64,000 nucleotides of DNA from Kappaphycus alvarezii (lineage: Eukaryota; Rhodophyta; Florideophyceae; Gigartinales; Solieriaceae), in contig NADL03000637.1 in assembly GCA_002205965.3 (NCBI GenBank), positions 124,001 to 188,000 on the forward strand, given 5' to 3'. This document shows, in pieces, positions 33,230 through 42,997 of this stretch. Within the stretch, counting starts at the first letter, position 1. Every line of letters begins with the position of its first letter. Both the position numbers and the translations under genes were made by a program. A model generated the notes under the pieces. The model saw only the letters and a program-made list of their open reading frames with translations. It did no database searches and had not been told where the DNA came from.

Positions 33230-34840
33230 GCTGTAACCAAAAAGAAGAGTAAATTGAGTACTGGCTAGCATACTAACGCATCTTACCAAGGTCGCTTTTG
33301 AGTTTGTAGGGTCAGTAAGACAAAATTTCTTTGTTCTACTTGCCGTGACAACAGCCTTAGTGATGTTTATATCGGTCAAAAGAGCACAAAAATGTGTTGC
33401 TTCATGAACCACGTGCGCGAGAAACATCTTATGGACGATTTGGTGCCATCAATGTTACGGCGTGCAAACTTGATTTTTCGAACGGTTATCTCAGCCAAAA
33501 ATTTCGAAATTTTAATGATCTCCTGGGAGATCACGCCGGTACGAATCGATCTCGATTTGAGCTGGAGGTAGGGCAGCGTGACCAAGGTGTGGGAACGGGC
33601 CGATCCGGGTGAGAAATCCCTCGAGAGCTGTGGCAAGGCTCCGACGGGGGGTGGATAGACGGAGTGGTAGAGAACTTCCGTACCTCGGGTGGAGATAGAG
33701 GTAATGAGCGTGATGCGTGCCGAAAGGAATTGCTAGGAAGAAAGTATGTCAGTATGAAACGGCGGAGACCCCAAGGCGGGCCGCGCGCACACGGTCCGCG
33801 CCGCGAGCTGTGCCGTGCGCGCTGAAGCAGCTCAGGTGGGGAGAGGGAGGGAAGGGCAGGGTCAGTCCGAAAGTGCCATCCGAACGGCCAACGGTACCAC
33901 TGGAGAATGACTGGCGACACGTGAAGGGAAATGTTATTGCAGAATAATGGGAAATTTAGGTCGGGCTCCGAACATTTGAGAGCCATGGGTCAGCAATATC
34001 AAGGTGAGCTAAGGATAGCAAAATATTGGATGGCATACCACGAGTTATTCTAGCCTTCCCTTTCTACGGAAGTGCCCGTTTCACGTCTCCAATTTGAGCG
34101 GTAAAACAGTCAAAAATTGGAGTCGATTGTGGCTGTCTGGAAAACTTCAGGATAGATCGATTACATTTACTAAGAATAAAACACTGAGACACTTTTCCGG
34201 CTTCGAGCCAGCCATTTAGGCACATGAGTCACATTACCAATTATCCTGAAAATGTCTAGCAAACACCGGGGGGTAGCCGAACTGCACCTTCAAAAATTAA
34301 AGAACCAAATCAATTCATCATGTCTCCCCCCAAATTCCCTCCCTGTCAATCGAGAGGGATTGCCGAAGCCTTTTCAAAATCAATGCAGTATTGCATATCC
34401 TCTCGCGTTAACTGGTCATTTCAGGATAGATAGAGCCATCGCGAGGGGGCAGTCCCGCTACTGCTACACACAGCAGTGCGTTGGTACGAAATCGGTCCTT
34501 TCCGCGAAACTCTGTTTCCTTCATCCCTAGATCCGTTAATGGGCTCTCCTTTTTCAAACCTGTCGTCCTACCTTTTCTTTCAACAAAAACAAGAAATACT
34601 GTAGTCGTTTCCCTTTATGATACCAAAATCATCGCATTTTCTATTTTACGCTTGAAGATTTGGTCCTTTTTCAAAAGTAAATCGTTGGAAACAGGATCGG
34701 CCTCGGGCTCTAAGTCCAGTTCCGATATTTTATCAAGCAGAGTTTTTATTATTGTCCTGAAGGCATTCAAATTCAAATCAACAACAAAGCCTCGGATTTT
34801 TCATTTAGCCCTGGGTCGCGAAGGTTTTCGGAGACATTCC
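33230..34840. other. Interval with repeat fragment, no recognised gene
   Basis: Includes a GC-rich patch (33750-33870) and, at about 34115-34200, a fragment of the GGWHPD-family 3' repeat (GTCTGGAAAACTTCAGGATAG). The remaining frames are short. Confidence 0.45.
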
Positions 34841-35690
34841 CCTATTTAGGAGCGCTGAAAATAACTCGCTAAACATCAACCACTCCATCCGCGCATCCGC
34901 ATTGTCCTCAAAATCGCCAACATTCGCCCGTCTCTCAACACCGTGAAAACATCCCGAGCCCACTGTCCTATCAACAGCCTGTCTCTGGTGACCAATGAGC
35001 TTACTAAATGCGAGGATTACGGTAGAGAGATAGGTCGGGAACGCGTTTGGGAGTGAGTCGACCGCCATTCGGATGTGAAGAGACCGGAAGATGAGAAGGT
35101 TTCAATAGACCCATAGGAGCCACTCGTGTACAAACGTGAGGAAGATATTGTGGAGGTCAAAGGGGAGAGCAAGGGTGGAATCGTCATCTTGGGCTCTTTT
35201 GTTGAGTATAGAGCGGAGGATAGGTGTTCTGAGGAGTGATTGGAGGACTTTGATATGTCTGAAGAGTCTTTCTTTCACTCTGGTCCACTAGACAATATTG
35301 GTAGGGACTGCACTTGGGATTTAGATATTTTGGAGGAACTTTTTGGCTCTGATCACGAAAAAGAAGATTGTGGATAGTACATCAAGATGTATATCCTGGT
35401 AAACTCTACAGTTGGTGTTTTTCGTCCAGAAGATTCCCTTTAATGCATTTTATGATACTTATCAAGTTTTTGAGAATTAAAAGTAAAGCAAAAACTCTAT
35501 AAGCTGAGTAAACTGTTTCCTCTACGAGATTGAAACCAAAGTGGGAAAAAAGTTCAAGTTCACAGACCCAAGCAGTCCAGAAGCTAATAGTCAACTTCCT
35601 GCTAAATATTTCCTTCTTTTTCGCTAGTCCCTGAGCATAGAAGTTTTAGCTTAGGGGTGGTAGATCCGTTGGGCAAACAGAAAGAGTCAA
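34840..35690 (+). repeat. Decayed LTR-1 relative
   Basis: Plus-strand order matches LTR-1: an acidic frame, then CTATAAGCTGAGTAAAC, then a degraded hairpin (TAGTCAACTTCC) and CTGAGCATAGAAG near the R/U5 start. Nucleotide identity is low except in the R block. Ends are not definable. Older than the other copies. Confidence 0.6.
35041..35378 (+). pseudogene. Acidic U3 protein, ancient copy
   Basis: Broken frames contain EPLVYKREED, which corresponds to APGLVYEVNND of LTR-1, and end WDLDILEELFGSDHEKEDCG, which corresponds to the C-terminus MDILEELFGSDLENGK. The long Asp/Glu tract is absent. The C-terminal motif is thus kept in a strongly diverged copy. Confidence 0.55.
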
Positions 35691-35917
35691 TACAATAGAT
35701 GATGTAAATTCGGGCAAGACAGCAACAAAATGCGTTCCCATCGCTCTTTCATAAGGGTCATTGTGGGCGTCCCTTGTGGCCTTCCATCGATTAGGCTCCC
35801 CTGCACATCACCACACCGGATACGGCCATGATATCTTTCAAGATTAGACCATACTTCATTTCCCCCTACTTCTGCAGCTCTTTACCTCGACTTTTCCCTC
35901 CCCAAGTAAAAGAGAAC

Positions 35918-36335
35918 ACGTTTGGGTGTTTTACTGTTGTAAGATATTTCCGACCTATCCCATGGTTTTCCAGACAACCGCAATCGACTCAAAAAGGGTA
36001 TACCTACAGCGTAATGGGGAAGGAACTACGCTTCCTAAAATGCTACCTTCAGGCCAGCCATCAAGCAGGCCGCATTGGACATGACGGCTGCTGCAGCGTG
36101 CCTTTGCATCAAAACCCCCCGAACCTTTCCGTAAAATGGTTTGGGTGTTTTACTCTTGCAAGATATAGTTGATCTTTCCTAAAACATTTTTCCGCATCCA
36201 CAACCGACTCAAAACGTATGCCGACACGGTAATGGGGGAGTATCTACGCTCTCTAAAGGTCCACCTTCAGGTCAGTCATGAAACAGGCCGAATTAGACAT
36301 GACAGCTACTACAGCGTCCCTTTGCATCACAATTC
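35918..36335 (-). repeat. Two tandem units of the GGWHPD-family 3' repeat
   Basis: Units at about 35918-36130 and 36136-36335 share TTTGGGTGTTTTACT, GACTCAAAA, GTAATGGG and a purine-rich block, and on minus encode the QRHAAAAVMSNAACL-type tail (around 36060-36110). The first unit is near-identical to 19691-19840. Confidence 0.65.
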
Positions 36336-36534
36336 AGTGGCCCGCAGCACGCTGTTCACACTGTCCTCCGTCTCACTGGCCTCCCCTCTACATGCTGGTA
36401 GAGTGGGATGCAGTCTGCACCTGGCGAAACATTTACGCACATCCACAATGCCATACAAGGTGACTCGGTATCGACCAGCATATCTGCTACAGGGGGCACA
36501 TGGTGGGGGTCCTTTATTATGACAGATATTTTGT
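36336..36534 (-). repeat. Repeat segment shared with 59826-60050
   Basis: The reverse complement of 59826-60050 follows this stretch (GGCGAAACATTTACG, CCTTTATTATGACAGATAT). Both copies lie beside GGWHPD-family 3' repeats, so this is probably a neighbouring part of the same element. Confidence 0.5.
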
Positions 36535-37070
36535 CTCATACCGTCGACATCTCGTCCTCCGCAACGTTCTCGCCCACTTCTGTAGGGAGGTTTGTATCGT
36601 CGCCCTCGTTGAGCGTCCGCCCCGCTACCATTTTCCCAATTGCTCTGTGCACTCGGAGTCCCCGCGTTACAAATGCACATCTACATTCCCGCCACCTATG
36701 GGCTTCTTAGTACTGATATCGCCGACGAGGTTACTGCTGCCCACCCCTCCGCTCGCCGCCACTCTTAGCCAAAAACGATTACCGCAGGAGCTGCTGTGAC
36801 ACGCACAGAGCGCGAGAAACATCGTCATTGCGGCAATTATTGCGACGAAAACGATATCCCCCTCTCCCCTGTCGTGAATAATACCTATAGCACCTTGGAC
36901 GACGACGGCCAGGGTTTCTTCCCCCGCCTTGTTGCCTTCGCTGCTTCTAGTCGCGGTTTCTCCCCTCCTCCTCGTCAAGAGGAGCTTCGCGACTTCGTCC
37001 CCTGTTTTGCGTTTATTCTCCAAGTGATGCAAGCGCGACAGGTTTCCACCCGCCGCCCGCATGGGTAGTT
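36535..37070 (+). pseudogene. 5'-truncated copy (A3) of the A-family non-LTR element
   Basis: Corresponds to the end of A1 ORF2 from about 45335: RRH..LRNVLA, then a frame with IYIP and the REKHRHCG segment, LDDDGQGFFPRLVAFAA and QARQVSTRRPH before the stop at 37066. Several substitutions and stops. The 3' UTR with hairpin and GTAAAGATTTAC follows. 5' truncation is typical of target-primed reverse transcription. Confidence 0.75.
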
Positions 37071-37088
37071 AATTTCTGAGTACTCTCC

Positions 37089-37102
37089 GCACGCTTTTGT
37101 GC
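37089..37102 (+). other. 3' UTR hairpin of copy A3
   Basis: GCAC, loop GCTTTT, GTGC, in the position of the hairpins at 45877 and 58587. Followed by GTAAAGATTTAC. Confidence 0.5.
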
Positions 37103-37129
37103 CATGCTGTACAACTCGTAAAGATTTAC

Positions 37130-38300
37130 CTCACATGTAAATAGCCCCTCCGTTTTCCCTATTTAATACCGGCATGTTGCCGCGGATGCCCTCATGAACA
37201 ATATTCCTCACTCCTTGTTCCCTCCAGATCTTTCAGCTTTACTCTCCAAACATTTAAACAGGCCCCTAAAGTTCACAAGCTGGCGGCTTTGGAAGGGGAG
37301 AATGTTTGGATAAGTTTAATGCGATTGGAAAATAGGGTGAAATTTCCGATAGTCTGTGCAGTATGGCGGCGACAAAAAAAAAGCCGCGGTGACAATGGGC
37401 GTGCTATGGAACGGCGACTAAAACGTTGCCGCGAGCTCTGTCAGCAGATATGGGGCGTTTGAAGCAACCTTTATTGCAGAATGCGATTGTAACGTTTCGC
37501 GTCTTTCGAAGAGTTACTCAAGCACAGATCGATGTCCCCCGTTGCCGCGGAAAGAGGTAAAGGATGGAGCGCACATAGAGTTGGGAAAGCGTAGCGAGTG
37601 TCCCCCCTAGGTTCTGGTACCCCGATACCGCTGCTGCCGTTATTTTGAATCTCACCCAAGCGGGTACACCACTCTGTACACATGGACAGATTCACATATC
37701 TACCCCATTAAATTAACCCCCCATTTTCACACTCTGTACACTCACACTCTGCACCGCGCGTATCACGAGACGGCGGCGGACTGTAAGCTCGAATCATCCA
37801 TGTCACGCGATAATTGGCCCATGGCATTTTAGCTCACAACAGGGGAGTACTCGCCAGCTTTGATTGGCCCATAGCGGCCAAGCCTTGATTGCTCGTACTG
37901 CTCAGTCTAAGATGTGACCTCCGGCCTCCATCCGACGCAGAGTCCCTTGATTTGGAGTGACATGTGCAGCGCTGCGGGGAAATAGTTCGAAGCTTTGTTG
38001 AACTCCTCATCCCATGCGAGTGAAGTGCATTACATACATTGCAGGAGTGTGTCCCTGACACTGGCTCTGGAGGGAACCTTCTACACCGCTGTTGGAGGAG
38101 AATGGTTATCATCCCGGTGCATTGGTCTAAGGCTCGACTTGCGACCGATCGTGCCACCTCCTTCATGTGGGGGGGAAATGTCTGGGTGCTTTAATTTTTG
38201 AAAAATGTGGTCGGTTGGGGCCCGGGGTATCTTAGGGGGTTACCGATGATGGAAAGTCCTATCTGCCAGCAAAGTTACCTGGAGCATACCACGAGATATG
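37130..38300. other. Interval without a recognised gene
   Basis: Short frames only. 38165-38200 resembles the GGGTGTTTTA edge of the GGWHPD-family repeat. No RNA gene seen. Confidence 0.4.
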
Positions 38301-38308
38301 CCCGCCCC

Positions 38309-39160
38309 TTACTCATCCTTCTCCCCACCAGCCTCTAACCCCTCCAGATCGGCAGCGACATCACGGACGTCTTCGCCGTCCGAAGAGTTGAGATCAGACC
38401 AGTCCATCCAGCGAGCAGGCACCCACAAATGCTCCGTGCCGTAGGGTCCCATCACAGGCAGGTTAGTGTCCTTCTCCGTGGCCGTAATAATCCCACTCTC
38501 GCGCCATGACGTCTGCCCATAGACGCCTTTGGGTGTTGTTTGGTAATCGGCGTCTTCCTCCAAGGTGGAAGAGTAGAGCTTCCCGCCACTAGGTAGCGGG
38601 CGCGGGGTGTTCGGTACCACAGGGTAGTTCACTATGGGCCTGTTTCTTTGGGGAACAGACGGAGCCGAGTGAGAATCCGACCTTAAGCCATCAAATATTG
38701 CGAACAAAAGGTCCCTCACGGAGCGGTTCAAACCACGCTTTTCTGTCTTGGACGCTTTCACACGAGGTAGCAGATCGCATATGATTGCCGCCACCACGTG
38801 ACCGATCCCGTAGTCACGCCACACAGTTACACTGTGCAGGCGGGTGAACCGTTGGAGTTCAGACACGAGGTGCTGGACCTGTGCATGTAGCCCGTTGAGG
38901 TCTTGTTTCGGTTCACGGAGCAGGGAACGGACGTCACTTTCTAGAGCGAAGTAGACCAGTCGCAGATAGAGTAAAGATTCTCCGGGCGGCTTGAGCTTCC
39001 GCGGGACGTCCGACCAAGCGGCCTCCGTCCTCGCGAAGGTGCTGCGGGATCCTCCAGGGTGTCCAAATGCCAGTCTCTTTCGTCTTCGCCTTCCTCTCCG
39101 CAATCGTCTGACAAGTTGAACATCGGGATGGTCAAGAAAAATTCCAAAAGTGTTTAGCAA
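38309..39160 (-). CDS. Unknown 283-residue protein, repeated at 61080-61500
   Basis: Intact minus-strand frame from the ATG at 39160. Residues about 15-35 are strongly basic (RRLRRGRRRRKR), the middle (65-165) looks helical, and the C-terminal third is acidic, with GPYGTEHLWVPARWMDWSDLNSS. The C-terminal part recurs, decayed, at 61080-61500, where GPYG..HLWVP..WMDWSD.NS is kept. I recognise no family. A repeat copy next to retroelement debris suggests a mobile-element protein such as an ORF1, but a duplicated host gene is equally possible. The basic N-terminus suggests nucleic-acid binding or a nuclear signal. No intron signs. Confidence 0.6.
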   Translation of the reverse strand: MLNTFGIFLDHPDVQLVRRLRRGRRRRKRLAFGHPGGSRSTFARTEAAWSDVPRKLKPPGESLLYLRLVYFALESDVRSLLREPKQDLNGLHAQVQHLVSELQRFTRLHSVTVWRDYGIGHVVAAIICDLLPRVKASKTEKRGLNRSVRDLLFAIFDGLRSDSHSAPSVPQRNRPIVNYPVVPNTPRPLPSGGKLYSSTLEEDADYQTTPKGVYGQTSWRESGIITATEKDTNLPVMGPYGTEHLWVPARWMDWSDLNSSDGEDVRDVAADLEGLEAGGEKDE

Positions 39161-39268
39161 TACCCGTACGAAGTGAGGAGAGTAGAAGTAACGTAACAGA
39201 CACGTGATACTTGATGGGATCGAACCTCGCTCACCCTCTCAACCTTCAGATACCCGTTTCTGGACCCG

Positions 39269-39552
39269 TTGCCAGAAAAGTTTGCATACTATGTTTATTA
39301 CCTCACATTTGGAAGGTTTGGAGAAGTGAAACGGGAGGAGCTCATTAGAGAACACTATGAAACCATACGCCGAATCTACGAAACTCTTGACCAAGGAGAT
39401 GAGCCGATCATCGCACGGTACACACTCTCTCATCATATTGGAAATGAGCTACTACCATATCCTTATAGTGAACCCTATACTCTTCCTGATGAATGGATAG
39501 AACTCCACAAGAACAACAAGAGCAATGAGAACGAGACGGAACGTTCGACCTA
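39269..39552 (+). pseudogene. Fragment of Pol domain B
   Basis: 94 codons identical or nearly so to the end of domain B in element 1 (KFAYYVYYLTFGRFGEV onward), with a frame change just before the normal stop. Starts abruptly at about 39236. Confidence 0.8.
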
Positions 39553-39563
39553 AGTCCGGGGGG

Positions 39564-41162
39564 TGTTAGGCGCAGATTTTTTTTGTCGCCGTCATCTACA
39601 GGCCTATAGTTTACTTTACTACCTCTCCTTGTCCAAATTTGCTTATAGTTCCGGTCCTTTCTCGTCCTCCCTGAACCTCGCTTATCATTACCGCGGTCCT
39701 CTCCAAATTTACTTCCATTTTATCTAGATATTTTTATACTTTATCTACCCCTCTGAATCGACCCCGAATCAAGTTCTTTTTCCCTTTTTGCTTATCTCCT
39801 CCTCCAAATTCGTTTTTTTTGGGAAAAAGGGCGCAAATTCACTACTACAAAAATCCCCTGTAGATTTGTTTTACCTATTTCTAATCTATAGAACCTGCCC
39901 CGCGAGCCTATTTAAACCCCTTTATTCCAAGTTTTAAACGTCCCCGATCATTTTTCTAATCACACCTCTCCCCATCACACACCCAAAACACCCTCCATTA
40001 CCTCCCATTCCCCCAAACCTACCAAAATGACCAATCTACGCCCCTCGAAAATCATTTCCAAAAATCGCCATCCCCGCCCCCTAAACTCTATTCCCCTACT
40101 CCCTTTCGGACCTACTGACCCGAGGACTACCTGCGCCGGCAAACCAAGAAAAAGGTCATCGAATTCATGCGTCGCCTCTTTATCGAGGATGAGGCGGAGG
40201 AGGTAGGCAAGGGGCGGGAGTGGGACATCGAGGAGGGAGCTGGGGAGACCTTTGAGGAGTGGGTAGCCCCTGGATTGGTCTATGAGGTTAATAACGAGGA
40301 GGACGGGAGGATGAGGTTGAAGAGGAGGATGAGGATGAGAATGAGGTTGAAGAGGAGGATGAAGATGAGGATGAGGTTGAAGAGGAGGATGAAGATGAGG
40401 ATGAGGTTGAAGAGGAGGATGAGGATGAGGATGAGGATGAAGTGGAGGAAGAGGAGGAAGAGGAGGATGACGAGGACGAGGACGAGTTGGATGAGGGAAA
40501 TGGGGGCATGGAAAGTGTTGTACTGGTGGCGCCTGGACTGGAGAGTATGTATCAAGTGGTGCCGACGCTGGAACCGGATGGAGATATCTTTAGTAGTTTA
40601 GATATCTCCCAGGAGGGAATAGAGAGCTGTGAGCCATTCGCAGATATTTGTGGGGACTGCTTGGACAGCATGGATATTTTAGAGGAGTTGTTTGGATCTG
40701 ATTTAGAGAATGGGAAATAAGAGGACCTCATTGATTGTTAGTTTCTTAAGTATCTTCTGTTTAGAGTATGTCATCCGCACAAATTGTTTCTGCGCATTTC
40801 CTGGTACCTTCTGTAGTTTTGTTCGGACTTTGGGGTAGCCAAAAGTCTATATAAGCTGAGTAAACCGCTTCCTCATGGAGAGGTCAAGCAAGTTGGCAGG
40901 CAGCTTCAAGCTCAGTCCCAAATAGTTAGGAAGTTGAGAGTCAACTTCAGACCCAAGAAGCATTTATTTTACCCTAGTCACTAAGCATAGGTGGTAGACC
41001 CTGCCCCTTCCATACTTGCTTGTAGCCCATTCAACTGTCTTCCCTATCCACTCCTTTCCGTTTGCTCAACTATACCACGGTAGCACTTTTGTCGCTTGCA
41101 ACACCTCCTTCTTGGGGTAGTTGGTTCTGAATATCTCTTCTCCCGACGATTTACCCCCATCA
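39564..41162 (+). repeat. LTR-1 of the truncated copy
   Basis: 1599 bp, TGTTAGG to CCCCCATCA, with TATTTAAA (39909-39916), acidic frame, TATATAAG (around 40851) and R/U5. Single-base differences from the other LTR-1 copies. Confidence 0.9.
40027..40720 (+). pseudogene. Acidic U3 protein, copy in the truncated element
   Basis: ATG at 40027 opens MTNLRPSKII and reads past the early stop of the solo copy, but one base is lost near 40120 and frames change again near 40300. The tract has four EVEEEDEDED-type units. The last part (40442-40720) is one frame from the tract to LEELFGSDLENGK and stop. With the other copies it supports one ancestral frame of about 230 codons. Confidence 0.7.
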
Positions 41163-41849
41163 TGATGTACACGTGGACGTCAATGCTGTCTTGAAATTCG
41201 ATTCCGATGGCGTCTAAGGTTCCCGTCCTTCAAACTTGGTTCCTCCCGGTTCCCACCACCCTTCAACTTTTCTACCTCCCAATAGATGCCTCTCTTCTAT
41301 CTCTTCGACTCCTTCTCGTCGTATTCGTCTGACGACGAGAAGTCTTTATTAGAAATCAGGTAACTTTCAGTTGAAGTGACGATGCAAATTTTGGAATGGT
41401 CCATTCACGGTGAGGATCGGACTTTTTTGTCAGTGATGTCGTTTATCTAATTGGTGCTCTCTTTAACGATGCACGTCGTTGGGCATGCGGCATTGTGCAC
41501 GAAATCTTTCTGAACTCTCCGATATTGTGGCACAACTCTGTCGCCTCTATCCCCCTTCCCTCTTGTCATCTCCGCCGCACTGACCGCCACCGCGTGCGTC
41601 TCGCACCAGTGCTCGCGGGTTCTTTCTCGCGAAACGCGTTCATCCTTCCTGTTTTGTTGCTTCCTCTTTTCTTTTTTTCAAGTATTTCCTCCTCAATGTA
41701 ACACTATTTCGTGTCTGTGATCTCCCAACTACCCGAGTGATCTCGCGCCTGCACGTGCAGTCCCGCCCTTTCGGTCCCTTTCTCCATCGGTCCTGGGGCC
41801 AGCCCTCGTCACACCACTCTATATAGCGCCGAAAACAAACCGTCCCGCT
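41163..41849 (+). other. Upstream region of non-LTR element A1
   Basis: GC-richer downstream part with pyrimidine tracts and no long frame. Probably includes the 5' UTR of A1; the 5' end of the element cannot be fixed. Confidence 0.4.
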
Positions 41850-42997
41850 GCCACCCTCAGCAACCCCGTCGTTGCTCTTTCACATGCCGCGCTGGATTTC
41901 TTGGTCAAATCCGCTTCACTGCTTGACGGAGCTGTGAACCTTGCTGACCCCGCATAAACCGATCATTTCCTCGCACCCGCCCTGCAAACCTCCTCGTTCA
42001 ACGCGCTTAAGCCGTCTTTCCAGAACAACCCGCAGTTTAGGTCTGTCTTGAAAATTTTTAACGCGCTTGCCGGCATTGACGTTTCCGCACCTCGTTCTCC
42101 TTCCGCTTCCGACGCCAACTCGCCTGACGACGATCCTGCGGCCACAGCACCGACATCGTATCTGCGAGCGGTCAAAGCACCAGCGACCCAAGCCCCCATG
42201 CGGCCCCACCCAATTCGCCGCCTTCCCCCCTCGGTCGTCAAGACTTGACTGAGCATCGCGATTTCGACGACGCCCGCCTAGCCCGCAAGTTTGCAGGCAC
42301 TGTCCGTAATGCCACCCGCGGCCTTTTCTGAGGTAATCAGAAGCGTTTCGTTCACGTGTCTGTTCCGTCGACCTTCCAGATTCACAACCCATCCCAGTTT
42401 CGCGCCGCCATCTCTGCCGGTAGGTTCCCTGGTTCCTGCTCCATCATCCAATCCGCCGATCCGAATCACTTCTACATTTGTGCGGCGGAGCGCCACTTAA
42501 CGACGGTCAACGCTGCATACGACTCTTATCGCGCCCTAGCGCAGCATTCTGACAATTTTGACGCACCAACTCTTACCTTCTCCGGCATAATGGATCTAGA
42601 GAATGATCTCTCGGCTGATGACCTCGTTGCAGTATGGCAAGGTCTGCGTTCCGAAATCTCTCGCTTGGAAGACGACAAATGCAAATGGCATCCTGCTCGA
42701 TCCTTCGCCACCGCTCTCCGGGACATCGATACGAGAATAATTGCCAAACTGTCCGGCCTCCCTGGTTTCCCTGGAGCAGTCCCTCTGCCTCCCCCACCAG
42801 CAGCGGCAGGTGGATTCAAACGCCGCCGTACCCAGAATGCCCGTGTTCCGCCTCAAACGGATGGCTGGATTACGGTCAGTACCCCCAATGCCCAATCTCC
42901 CATCCCTCCGCTCCCTACTACACCAGCAGACACCAACCCCTATGGTCTCCTTGAACACATTCCCGCCCCCGATGCCGACATGGATCCTAACGCATGA
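41850..42997 (+). pseudogene. ORF1 of non-LTR element A1, inactivated
   Basis: Same protein as the intact ORF1 at 46338, readable from HAALDFLVKSASLLDG. A TAA replaces a sense codon near 41956, further stops lie near 42245-42330, and the start ATG is missing. From 42356 to the TGA at 42995-42997 the frame is open (FPGSCSIIQSADPNHFYICAAE ... FGL-free acidic/Pro-rich end). The stop overlaps the ORF2 start in ATGA. ORF1 proteins of such elements bind the RNA; no zinc knuckle is seen here. Confidence 0.75.

Larger units (their letters stand above)
39236..41162 (+). mobile_element. 5'-truncated Ty3/gypsy copy: end of Pol plus LTR-1
   Basis: Retains only the last 100 or so codons of Pol domain B, a GGGGGG tract and one LTR-1. 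No 5' LTR and no demonstrable target duplication. Most likely a deletion or recombination remnant. Confidence 0.85.

Noticed and set aside
39212-39216. TGATG as target duplication for the LTR at 39564-41162
   Set aside because: The left end of that copy is a truncation, and the match lies about 20 bases from the junction; chance is likely.
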